Below are positions 6,619-12,328 of a DNA stretch of 12,328 nucleotides, piece after piece. A program made the position numbers and the translations under genes. Numbering within the stretch: position 1 is the stretch's first letter; each line of letters opens with the position of its first letter. The DNA is taken from assembly GCA_030618065.1 (NCBI GenBank), contig JAUXEE010000029.1:1-12328 (forward strand), read 5' to 3'. The notes beneath the pieces were generated by a model. It searched no databases. It was not told where the DNA came from and saw nothing but the letters and a program-made list of their open reading frames with translations. This DNA is from Gemmatimonadota bacterium. Its GTDB lineage: Bacteria > Gemmatimonadota > Gemmatimonadetes > Longimicrobiales > Gaopeijiaceae.

Positions 6619-8199
6619 GTGTCTCACACTGCTTTAGCCCGAAAGTACCGACCCAAGCGCTTCGCAGAGGTCGCTACTCAAGACCACGTCTCCGAGACCC
6701 TGCGGCGGGCCATCGCCGGAGACAGAGTGGGCCACGCCTACCTTTTTTGCGGGCCTCGAGGGATCGGAAAAACGACGCTGGCCCGTGTCCTGGCCATGGC
6801 CCTGAACTGTCCCGATCGGGGGGAGGACGGTGAGCCGTGCGGGGAGTGCGAGAGCTGCCGGAGGATCTGGGCTGGCCAGACAGCTCTCGATGTGGTGGAG
6901 ATCGACGCAGCGTCCAACCGAGGGGTGGATGACGCCAGGGACCTCCGGGAGCGGGCCATGTACGCCCCGTCCGAGGAGGGCCGCTACAAGGTCTATATCG
7001 TCGACGAGGCTCACATGCTCACCCGCGAGGCGTGGAACGCCCTCCTGAAGATCCTGGAGGAGCCGCCTCCCAGAGTCATCTTCATTTTCGCCACCACAGA
7101 GCCTCAGAAGATCCAGCAATCGGCTTCCCCGATTCTATCCCGCTGTCAGCGGTTCGATTTCCGCAGGATCGGCGTGGGAGACATCACGAGGAGACTCCAG
7201 GAGGTCCTTTCCGGAGAGGGTACCGATGCTCCCGAGGAGGCACTTCGGACCATCGCCCTCAGGGCCGAAGGGGGAATGCGGGACGCCCTCTCCCTTCTGG
7301 ACCAGGTTCTGGCCCTCACAGGAGGGGATGTTTCCCAAGCTGGGGTTAGACGGGTTTTGGGCCTCGTGGAGGAAGAGCGTTATCTAGAGCTCCTGGATAT
7401 CTTCCAGAATCGACGTCACGGTGAGGTTTTCTCCTTTGTAGAGGCCCTCCTGGAGGAGGGCTACGATATGGTGGAATTCCACCGGGGTTTGGTGGACACA
7501 TTCCGACTCCTCCTACGTTTCCGCCTCGGGGAGGGCGAGGGGGAAAAGGGGTTGGGGGATGACCTCCTGGAGGCGTTAAAGGACAAGGCGGAAGCCTTCT
7601 CCCCTGGGGACCTTGTCCGGATGCTGTCCCAAGCCACGGAGTTGGAGGCTACCGGAAGCCTCCGCCGGAGCGCCCAGCCCCGGCTCCTCATGGAAATGCT
7701 CCTGCTCCGTCTCAGCTATCTGGATCGAACGGTTCAACTGGAAACCCTCCTGCGGGGTCTGGGGGGAGAAGAAGTTGTGGTCGATTCTGCCTCGCCCTCG
7801 ACTTCCTCGGAGGACAATGAGGACAATAAGGTTTCTCTGCAGAAGGCCTGGGACCGTGTTCTGGGAGATCCGAAGAACCTCCCGAAAGGGGTGGTTCCCT
7901 TCCTCAGGGCTGCCAGAGTCGAATTCCCTGGGGGTGAGAGGATTCGACTGTCCGTTCTTCCGGGCCCGGGCCTCGACCGCCTCCAGGACCCTGGTGTCAT
8001 TCGGACTCTGAGAGATGCCGTTGGTGATCATTCGGGGTCTCTCCCCGAGTTGACCGTCTTGGCGGAAGGGCCGGAAGAAGGTTCACCCAACAGGATTACG
8101 CAAAGGACGGTCCGAGATGGGAGACTCCGGGAGTTGGTCGATAAGGAACCCGCTTTGGGAGAGGCTGTAAAAGAACTCGATCTCGAGCTTCTCGACTAG
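6619..8199 (+). CDS. dnaX: DNA polymerase III subunit gamma/tau
   Basis: This is the clamp-loader ATPase that opens and loads the beta sliding clamp and links polymerase cores at the fork. The GTG at 6619 gives the canonical beginning MSHTALARKYRPKRF. AAA+ features are in order: Walker A GPRGIGKTT (45-53), a zinc site of Cys64, Cys74, Cys77 and Cys80, Walker B VDEAHML (Asp129, Glu130), sensor 1 in IFATTEPQKI, the SRC motif (174-176) and sensor 2 in GGMRDA (Arg221). The clamp-loader collar follows, and then a more divergent C-terminal part (about 380-526). At 526 residues it is shorter than E. coli tau and nearer to a moderate tau. I see no A-rich slippery site for a frameshifted gamma form. 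No Shine-Dalgarno is evident before the GTG. It probably shares a transcript with ybaB and recR. Confidence 0.97.
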   Translation: MSHTALARKYRPKRFAEVATQDHVSETLRRAIAGDRVGHAYLFCGPRGIGKTTLARVLAMALNCPDRGEDGEPCGECESCRRIWAGQTALDVVEIDAASNRGVDDARDLRERAMYAPSEEGRYKVYIVDEAHMLTREAWNALLKILEEPPPRVIFIFATTEPQKIQQSASPILSRCQRFDFRRIGVGDITRRLQEVLSGEGTDAPEEALRTIALRAEGGMRDALSLLDQVLALTGGDVSQAGVRRVLGLVEEERYLELLDIFQNRRHGEVFSFVEALLEEGYDMVEFHRGLVDTFRLLLRFRLGEGEGEKGLGDDLLEALKDKAEAFSPGDLVRMLSQATELEATGSLRRSAQPRLLMEMLLLRLSYLDRTVQLETLLRGLGGEEVVVDSASPSTSSEDNEDNKVSLQKAWDRVLGDPKNLPKGVVPFLRAARVEFPGGERIRLSVLPGPGLDRLQDPGVIRTLRDAVGDHSGSLPELTVLAEGPEEGSPNRITQRTVRDGRLRELVDKEPALGEAVKELDLELLD

Positions 8200-8241
8200 G
8201 CTCCCAAAACCTCTTCACTTTTTGACTCCGGAAACGATGGT

Positions 8242-8559
8242 ATGAACAACCTTCAACAGCTCCTCCAGATGGGACAACAGCTCCAGAGCAAGGTGGCCGA
8301 GCTCCAGGAACGGTTGGACGCCCAACAGATCTCGGCTTCGGCCGGGGGTGGCATGGTCAAGGCGACGGTGGATGGGAAGGGCGCCATCAAGGCTCTCTCC
8401 ATCGACAGGGCCGTCGTGGATCCGGAGGATGTGGAGATGCTGGAGGACCTGGTCCTTGCCGCGGTGACGGAGGCTCAAAACAAGGCCCGGGCCCTCTACG
8501 AGGAGGAGATGAAGAAGGCCACGGGTGGCCTACCTATGCAACTTCCCGGGCTCTTCTGA
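8242..8559 (+). CDS. ybaB: YbaB/EbfC family nucleoid-associated protein
   Basis: The 105-residue protein is the normal length. It has an N-terminal helix rich in Gln and Leu (MNNLQQLLQMGQQLQSK), then the family core with GGGMVKATVDGKG, a strand ending in LSIDRAVVDPEDVEML, and a C-terminal helix with EAQNKARALYEEEMKK. It ends in the short Gly/Leu/Pro tail GLPMQLPGLF. YbaB proteins form dimers that bind DNA and the nucleoid. The gene sits between dnaX and recR in very many bacteria, which hints at a role linked to recombination or replication, though its exact task is unclear. It lies 42 bases after dnaX and 22 before recR. The 42-base gap holds no clear terminator. Confidence 0.95.
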   Translation: MNNLQQLLQMGQQLQSKVAELQERLDAQQISASAGGGMVKATVDGKGAIKALSIDRAVVDPEDVEMLEDLVLAAVTEAQNKARALYEEEMKKATGGLPMQLPGLF

Positions 8560-8581
8560 GGGAAGGCTTTCTCACTTCTCC

Positions 8582-9175
8582 ATGTCTGTCATAGACCAGC
8601 TTTCCCAAGAGTTGTCCCGATTCCCCGGGATTGGCCCGAAAACGGCCATCCGGTTGGTCTATCACCTCATGAAGAGGCCGAAGGAAGAAGCCCGCCGACT
8701 ATCCCATGCCATACGGGATCTGGCAGACCGGATACGGCCTTGCCGTCAGTGTGGGAGTTACAGTGAAGCGGATCTTTGTGAGATTTGCTCTGATCCCGGC
8801 CGAGATGGCTCGATCATTTGTGTGGTGGAGGAAGCTTTCGAGGTGGGGGCCATCGAGAGGACCGGTCAGTACAAAGGGTATTATCATGTCTTGGGTGGGC
8901 ATCTTTCTCCTCTCGACGGCATCGGCCCGGATGAGCTGAACCTGAAGAGGCTCCTGGATCGGATCTCGAACTCTGAAGGGGGAGTGTCTGAAATCATCGT
9001 GGCCACCAATGCCTCTGTGGAAGGAGAAGCCACAGCGGTTTATCTTGAGAATGTGGTTCGTTCCCTCGGACCTCGGGTGACTCGTCTGGCAAGGGGAATC
9101 CCCGTCGGTAGCGACCTCGAGTACGTTGACGGAAACACCATTGCAGAAGCCCTATCCGGGCGTAGGGAGATGTAA
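8582..9175 (+). CDS. recR: Recombination mediator RecR
   Basis: RecR works with RecO (and RecF) to load RecA on single-stranded DNA at gaps. The ATG at 8582 gives the standard beginning MSVIDQLSQELSRFPGIGPKT and 197 residues, the family norm; an in-frame GTG at 8525 would overlap ybaB and add 19 atypical residues. Visible parts are the helix-hairpin-helix (FPGIGPKTAIRLVYHLMK, about 14-31), a four-cysteine zinc site (Cys54, Cys57, Cys66, Cys69), the TOPRIM domain from about 77 (ICVVEEAFEVGAIERT, then GGHLSPLDGIGPDEL), and the C-terminal block LARGIPVGSDLEYVDGNT. All key residues are intact. RecO and RecF are not in the window. A purine run at 8558-8567 is rather far from the start, so coupling to ybaB is plausible. 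Confidence 0.97.
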   Translation: MSVIDQLSQELSRFPGIGPKTAIRLVYHLMKRPKEEARRLSHAIRDLADRIRPCRQCGSYSEADLCEICSDPGRDGSIICVVEEAFEVGAIERTGQYKGYYHVLGGHLSPLDGIGPDELNLKRLLDRISNSEGGVSEIIVATNASVEGEATAVYLENVVRSLGPRVTRLARGIPVGSDLEYVDGNTIAEALSGRREM

Positions 9176-9186
9176 GGAATAATGAG

Positions 9187-9486
9187 ATGAAGAGGAATCT
9201 GAAGACAGCGGGGATCACGGTTTTGGCGGTGGCTGTTCTTGGCGCGGCGGCGGCCTTGGTGGTGAGGGATCAACTCGACCGACATCAGAGGGATCTTTTC
9301 AGCCCCCGGTCCTTCAGGCGTCTCGCCTGCCTGGGCCATATGGCGAGAGCTGATGCGACAGTGGACCACATCACCCTCCTCCGGGACTTCGTCGCCTGGG
9401 AACCGCGGAAGCTCCTGAAGAACCGGGCGAAGATGATCTTGAAACGCATGGAGGAACAAGCTCAGGGGGCTCCCGCGGCGGGTTGA
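9187..9486 (+). CDS. Small single-pass membrane protein of unknown function
   Basis: I do not recognise a named family. The 99-residue protein has a basic N-terminus (MKRNLK), one hydrophobic segment at about 8-28 (TAGITVLAVAVLGAAAALVV), and then a soluble, mostly helical domain of about 70 residues. That part includes SPRSFRRLACLGHMARADATVD and then WEPRKLLKNRAKMILKRME. The two-helix pattern recalls a single HEAT-like repeat, but this is only an impression. The lone Cys49 is not in a lipobox. With positive charges before the segment, the C-terminal part should face outside (positive-inside rule), unless the segment is a cleaved signal. AAGGA (9174-9178), 8 bases before the ATG and overlapping the recR stop, is a good ribosome binding site. 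The gene is therefore the last of the dnaX-ybaB-recR group and lies next to mglA. Confidence 0.75.
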   Translation: MKRNLKTAGITVLAVAVLGAAAALVVRDQLDRHQRDLFSPRSFRRLACLGHMARADATVDHITLLRDFVAWEPRKLLKNRAKMILKRMEEQAQGAPAAG

Positions 9487-9512
9487 TGGTGGGGGAGGGC
9501 CGGAGCTTGCAA

Positions 9513-9540
9513 TTGGCATTGAGGGACACGAAATTAAATA
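9513..9540 (+). promoter_or_regulatory. Candidate promoter of the mglA unit
   Basis: TTGGCA (9513-9518, 5 of 6 to the -35 consensus) is followed after 16 bases by TAAATA (9535-9540); TTAAAT one base earlier, with a 15-base spacer, is an alternative -10. The surrounding GAAATTAAATAT is strikingly AT-rich for this chromosome. Neither -10 choice is a strong match. Confidence 0.35.
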
Positions 9541-9552
9541 TCTTGGTATTGC

Positions 9553-9575
9553 CCCTGGCCGGGTCTGAGCCAGGG
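9553..9575 (+). promoter_or_regulatory. Hairpin 1 in the mglA leader
   Basis: CCCTGGC (9553-9559) pairs perfectly with GCCAGGG (9569-9575) around a 9-base loop. No T-run follows, so it is not an ordinary terminator. Confidence 0.5.
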
Positions 9576-9587
9576 TTCCTCGTCCGT

Positions 9588-9613
9588 CGGCAAAACCCCA
9601 AGGGGTTCGGCCG
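9588..9613 (+). promoter_or_regulatory. Hairpin 2 in the mglA leader
   Basis: An outer stem CGGC/GCCG (9588-9591 with 9610-9613) and an inner stem AACCC/GGGTT frame a symmetric two-by-two internal loop. The inner tip is the palindrome AACCCCAAGGGGTT (9594-9607). No T-run follows. It lies about 35 bases before the ribosome binding site. Confidence 0.5.
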
Positions 9614-9658
9614 TGGAAGAAAACTCATGTCCAGGGAATGGGAGCGTAGGATCGATCC

Positions 9659-10237
9659 ATGTCGATGATCAACTACGCCAGCCGGGAAATAAACTGTAAG
9701 GTCGTCTACTATGGCTCCGGTCTCGGGGGGAAGACGACCAACCTCGAGTACGTCTACTCCAGGGTGAACCCGGATGCCAAGGGGAAGATGATTTCCCTGG
9801 CGACCGATACCGAGCGGACGCTCTTTTTTGATTTCCTTCCCATCGACCTGGGGGAGATCCGCGGGTTTCGGACCCGTTTCCATCTCTATACGGTCCCAGG
9901 ACAGGTCTACTACAACGCCAGCAGAAGGCTCATTCTGAAAGGTGTGGACGGCCTGATCTTTGTCGCCGATTCGCAGCGATCCAGATTGGAAGCCAACATC
10001 GAGGCCATGCACAACCTGTACGAGAACATGGAGTCGTACGGGTATGACGTGGAGACTATTCCTTTCGCGGTGCAGTACAACAAACGGGATCTCCCGGACA
10101 TCATGTCCGTTGAAGAACTTCGTTCCGTACTCAACCCCATGGGAGTCCAGGATTTTGAGGCCGTGGCCATCGAGGGTGAGGGCGTTTTCCAAACCCTGAG
10201 CGCCGTAAGTAAGCTGGTCGTGAAGTCTTTGAGCTGA
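9659..10237 (+). CDS. mglA: MglA-type small Ras-like GTPase
   Basis: The 192-residue protein matches Myxococcus xanthus MglA closely in length and motifs. The beginning MSMINYASREINCKVVYYG leads into the P-loop GSGLGGKTT (19-27). The switch region has Arg53 and Thr54 in ERTLFFDFLPIDLGEIRGF. Switch II carries PGQV with the catalytic Gln82, and the base-specificity motif is NKRD (QYNKRDLP). MglA sets cell polarity and drives gliding and type IV pilus switching in Myxococcus, with MglB (a roadblock protein) as its activating partner. In other phyla its role is less clear. No roadblock gene is in the window. The ATG at 9659 has AGGA 7 bases upstream; Met3 (9665) is a possible alternative. It starts a likely unit with pgsA, cinA and a hydrolase. 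Confidence 0.95.
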   Translation: MSMINYASREINCKVVYYGSGLGGKTTNLEYVYSRVNPDAKGKMISLATDTERTLFFDFLPIDLGEIRGFRTRFHLYTVPGQVYYNASRRLILKGVDGLIFVADSQRSRLEANIEAMHNLYENMESYGYDVETIPFAVQYNKRDLPDIMSVEELRSVLNPMGVQDFEAVAIEGEGVFQTLSAVSKLVVKSLS

Positions 10238-10244
10238 GACGCCT

Positions 10245-10889
10245 ATGGCCCCCGGGCGTCTTAACCTGCCAAACCTCATTACCGTCGGTCGGATTCTGGC
10301 CTGTCCGGCCGTTTTTGCTTTAGTCATCTTCCCTTCGGTCACGACCCGACTCCTCTCCTTCGTCCTTTTCCTGGCCGCCGCGTTCAGCGACCTCTGGGAT
10401 GGTTATCTGGCCCGAAAGCACGGGTTGGTCACCGACCTGGGGAAACTCCTGGATCCCCTGGCGGACAAACTCCTTCTGGCGGCTACCTTCATTCCCTTCT
10501 TCATCCTTTCCCATGGACAGGGAGAGGTGGGGACCCTCCCATGGTGGGGTCCTCTCCCACTTTGGGTGGTTGTGGTGATCTTCGGCCGGGAGCTTGCCGT
10601 GACCCTTTTCCGGGCTTGGGGGGTCAGGAAAGGCGTGGTGATCCCAGCAGGAAAATCGGGGAAGTGGAAAGCCCTCAGTCAGAACCTCTTCATCGGGGGG
10701 GTGCTATTCTGGTACCCCCTGCAGATGCTTTCCCTCACCCGGGGCTGGAACGGAGGTTTCTGGGCCTTCTGGAGTGACCTGCATGGTGCCTGGATAGGTA
10801 TCACCCTTTCGGTGGCCATCCTGCTGACCGTCTACTCCATGGCGGACTACTTCTGGAGCTATCGCAATCTGGTTGGAGTGAAACGTTGA
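10245..10889 (+). CDS. pgsA: CDP-diacylglycerol-glycerol-3-phosphate 3-phosphatidyltransferase (phosphatidylglycerophosphate synthase)
   Basis: The enzyme joins CDP-diacylglycerol and glycerol 3-phosphate to form phosphatidylglycerophosphate, the committed step to phosphatidylglycerol and cardiolipin, in the inner membrane. The full CDP-alcohol phosphotransferase motif is present: Asp49, Asp52, Gly53, Ala56, Arg57, Gly66, Asp70 and Asp74 in SDLWDGYLARK...DLGKLLDPLADK. The N-terminal LNLPNLITVGRI is characteristic of PgsA. Several hydrophobic segments (about 17-48, 77-92, 104-120, 145-160 and 180-205) fit the six-helix fold. At 214 residues it is slightly longer than the E. coli enzyme. The start lies 7 bases after mglA and only a weak GAG precedes it. 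The stop overlaps the next start as TTGA. Related CDP-alcohol transferases cannot be fully excluded, but the PgsA beginning makes this assignment likely. Confidence 0.92.
   Translation: MAPGRLNLPNLITVGRILACPAVFALVIFPSVTTRLLSFVLFLAAAFSDLWDGYLARKHGLVTDLGKLLDPLADKLLLAATFIPFFILSHGQGEVGTLPWWGPLPLWVVVVIFGRELAVTLFRAWGVRKGVVIPAGKSGKWKALSQNLFIGGVLFWYPLQMLSLTRGWNGGFWAFWSDLHGAWIGITLSVAILLTVYSMADYFWSYRNLVGVKR
10875..10878 (+). promoter_or_regulatory. Shine-Dalgarno for the TTG start of cinA
   Basis: GGAG lies 7 bases before the TTG at 10886, inside the end of pgsA. It supports this rare start codon over later in-frame candidates. Confidence 0.6.
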
Positions 10890-11464
10890 CCAGAGAGGAC
10901 GGTTCTTCCCCCCCCTCCGATGGGTCTTCTAGGGTGATCAATCCGGAGCCGGTTCTCTCCCGGGACAGGTACGAAGCAGGGAGTAGCGACCTGGCCGAAG
11001 CCGTGGGGGCCGCCCTGCTGCGGGGCGGAGATACCTTGGCCGTTGCCGAGAGTTGCACCGGCGGCCTCATCTCGAAACTCATGACCGATCCTCCTGGGTC
11101 ATCCCGCTATTTCCTTGGTGGGGTGGTTGCATATTCCAACGAGGTGAAGGTCAGGATTCTCGGTGTGGATGAGGTATTGTTCGAACGAGATGGAGTGGTT
11201 GACGAGGCTGTGGCGGAGGCCATGGCCGTGGGCGTGGCCCAAAGATTGGGAGCTTCGGTGGGGGTCGGCGTACCGGGGCTTGCCGGTCCCGACGGGGGAT
11301 CCCTGGAGAAGCCGGTGGGGACGGTCTGCTATTCCGTCTCTCTCGGTGGAAAACCAAAATCTCAACGAGGCCTTTTTCCGGGTGACCGGGAGGCCGTCCG
11401 GGTACAAGCCTCCCACGCTGCTCTGGGGCTCCTCCTGCGGCTTCTCGACGGGAGGGATGAGTGA
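10886..11464 (+). CDS. cinA: CinA C-terminal domain protein (PncC-type nicotinamide-nucleotide amidase family)
   Basis: The 192-residue product is a stand-alone CinA C-terminal domain, lacking the N-terminal molybdopterin-binding-like (COG1058) domain of full CinA. After a low-complexity leader of about 32 residues, the domain starts at LAEAVGAALL and carries AESCTGGLISKL (Ser56 is the likely nucleophile), GSSRYFLGGVVAYSNEVK and GLAGPDGGSLEKPVGTV. Members of this group deamidate nicotinamide mononucleotide to nicotinic acid mononucleotide in pyridine nucleotide salvage, so that role is likely. One deviation is GVPGLAGP where the family usually has Thr or Ser before the Gly. The TTG start overlaps the pgsA stop (TTGA) and has a good ribosome binding site. 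The next gene overlaps the stop as GTGA. Family is certain; substrate is by analogy. Confidence 0.92.
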   Translation: MTREDGSSPPSDGSSRVINPEPVLSRDRYEAGSSDLAEAVGAALLRGGDTLAVAESCTGGLISKLMTDPPGSSRYFLGGVVAYSNEVKVRILGVDEVLFERDGVVDEAVAEAMAVGVAQRLGASVGVGVPGLAGPDGGSLEKPVGTVCYSVSLGGKPKSQRGLFPGDREAVRVQASHAALGLLLRLLDGRDE

Positions 11465-12328
11465 CGCCCCCCTGCCGCGAGGGGAAGGGCCTGGGTGCCC
11501 AGGATGTGGAGCTTTTCTGGCGTGTGTGGGACGCTCCGAGCCCCAAGGCATCTCTGCTCTTGGTCCATGGGCTGGGGGAGCACTCGGGCAGGTATGACGA
11601 GTTCGCCAGGGTCCTGGCTCAGGGGGGGACCACCGTTTTTGCCTTCGATCTTCGTGGGCACGGCTTGTCTCCGGGCCCTCGGGGTGACGCGGATGCTTTC
11701 CCCCGGTTCCTGGAGGACCTCCTGGGGATGGAGGAAGAAATGGCCAGGGAAACCCCTGTGGGGTTGCCCCGGTTTCTCATGGGCCACTCCCTGGGGGGCC
11801 TGATTTGCATTCGGAGGCTCCAGCTTTTCAAAGGACCTTATGCCGGAGCGGTGATTTCTGCTCCGTGGCTGGCCACGGCGCTGCCCGGTTGGGTTCGCCG
11901 TATGGGTCGATTCCTCGGGCTGGCGTTGCCAGGCGTTCCCATCCCTGCCGGATTGAAGCCTGAGCGCCTGACCCGGGACCCGGACATGATCCGGGCCTGG
12001 CGCCAGGATCCACTGATTCATACCCGAATCACCGGGCGCCTCTTCCGGGAGGTCGAGCGGGTACAGGCCAAAGCCTTGGTCGCCCCCTTGCCTCGGGACC
12101 TTCCCCTTCTCTTTCTGGTACCGGGAGGGGACAGAGTCGCCCAGAGCTCGGTGACGGTGGGTTTCGCCCAGGGAATTGTCGGCGAGGGGATGCGGGTGGA
12201 GATTCTCGAGGGGCGCGAGCATGAGCCCCTGAATGACCTTGGCCGAGAAGAGGTCCACCGGATGGTGCTAGATTGGCTGGCGACCCAGGTCGATCTCGGG
12301 CGAGGAGACCCGCGGGCTTCCCGAGGCC
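11461..12328 (+). CDS. Alpha/beta hydrolase, monoacylglycerol lipase/lysophospholipase type (3' partial)
   Basis: The frame runs from the GTG at 11461, which overlaps the cinA stop as GTGA, to the window end without a stop, giving at least 289 residues. GGGAGG (11450-11455) lies 5 bases before the start. The order of motifs is that of the Hydrolase_4 (serine aminopeptidase S33-like) family: LLLVHGLGEHSGRY (oxyanion region), FAFDLRGHGLSPGPRG, the nucleophile elbow MGHSLGG with Ser110, Asp224 in VPGGDRVA and His254 in GREHEPLND. The HGLGEHSGRY and DLRGHGLS blocks are typical of monoacylglycerol lipases and of PldB-like lysophospholipases. No signal peptide is present, so it should be cytoplasmic. 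Its place after pgsA suggests, but does not prove, work on glycerolipids. The protein is nearly complete, since these enzymes usually end 20 to 30 residues after the active His helix. Confidence 0.9.
   Translation, partial: MTPPCREGKGLGAQDVELFWRVWDAPSPKASLLLVHGLGEHSGRYDEFARVLAQGGTTVFAFDLRGHGLSPGPRGDADAFPRFLEDLLGMEEEMARETPVGLPRFLMGHSLGGLICIRRLQLFKGPYAGAVISAPWLATALPGWVRRMGRFLGLALPGVPIPAGLKPERLTRDPDMIRAWRQDPLIHTRITGRLFREVERVQAKALVAPLPRDLPLLFLVPGGDRVAQSSVTVGFAQGIVGEGMRVEILEGREHEPLNDLGREEVHRMVLDWLATQVDLGRGDPRASRG

Larger units (their letters stand above)
9487..9658 (+). other. Structured 172-base leader before mglA
   Basis: This stretch has no supported gene. It holds an AT-rich patch with a promoter candidate (9513-9540), two hairpins (9553-9575 and 9588-9613), a possible 13-codon upstream reading frame (9627-9668), and AGGA at 9648-9651 as the mglA ribosome binding site. 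It looks like a 5' untranslated leader and marks the likely start of a new transcription unit. Confidence 0.5.

Noticed and set aside
6437..6637. Short plus-strand frame of 66 codons
   Set aside because: It covers the SRP RNA gene and its promoter, which explain the sequence better.
6619..8199. Programmed frameshift in dnaX producing a short gamma form
   Set aside because: I found no A-rich slippery heptamer; the longest A-runs are GGGGAAAAGGGG and GTAAAAGAA, which do not fit the known signal.
8200..8241. Terminator between dnaX and ybaB at the T-run 8219-8223
   Set aside because: No stem precedes the five T's, so there is no intrinsic terminator structure.
8525..8581. N-terminal extension of recR from the GTG at 8525
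   Set aside because: It overlaps the end of ybaB in another frame and adds 19 residues absent from the family; MSVIDQL at 8582 is the canonical beginning.
9513..9555. Sigma-54 (-24/-12) promoter before mglA
   Set aside because: TTGGCA is present but no GC-containing -12 element lies at the fixed distance; a sigma-70-type reading is only slightly better and is scored low.
9483..9668. 61-codon frame covering the mglA leader
   Set aside because: It has no ribosome site at its start, no domain-like sequence, and is better explained as an untranslated structured leader; only its last 13 codons are mentioned as a possible upstream frame.

Overview
The window is GC-rich, gene-dense bacterial chromosome, and every gene I can support lies on the + strand. 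The gene content suggests a member of the FCB superphylum, most likely Gemmatimonadota or a close relative (inference). The evidence is a secreted protein ending in a FlgD-like/T9SS-type C-terminal domain (motif YQNFPNPF), an MglA-type GTPase, and the order SRP RNA - dnaX - ybaB - recR - small membrane protein - mglA - pgsA - cinA. I see no tRNA, rRNA, CRISPR array, insertion sequence, phage gene or other sign of recent transfer. This is mostly core chromosome.

Region 1 (1-5930): the C-terminal half of SMC, cut by the window edge. Next comes a secreted subtilisin-fold (S8) protein whose catalytic serine position holds glutamate, so it is probably a pseudoprotease. It overlaps an RNase Z-like metallo-beta-lactamase-fold hydrolase through a GTGA stop/start overlap. 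A type I-beta DAHP synthase (aroF) follows 15 bases later. A small hairpin followed by six T's sits on the aroF stop codon and may end this unit.

Region 2 (5931-9486): a YraN-family nuclease-fold protein, then a small bacterial SRP RNA with its own good promoter and a U-rich terminator tail, then dnaX, ybaB and recR. The SRP RNA - dnaX - ybaB - recR order is also known from Bacillus subtilis (scr-dnaX-yaaK-recR), so the synteny is old. A 99-residue membrane-anchored protein of unknown function follows recR directly.

Region 3 (9487-12328): a 172-base leader with an AT-rich promoter candidate and two hairpins precedes mglA. After it come pgsA (phosphatidylglycerophosphate synthase), a CinA C-terminal-domain protein, and an alpha/beta hydrolase of the monoacylglycerol lipase type that runs off the window. 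pgsA/cinA and cinA/hydrolase each overlap by 4 bases, which suggests translational coupling.

The points most worth a second look are the Ser-to-Glu subtilase, the uncharacterised small membrane protein placed between recR and mglA with no MglB in sight, the structured mglA leader, and the non-GNRA apical loop of the SRP RNA. I found no convincing new multi-gene system.
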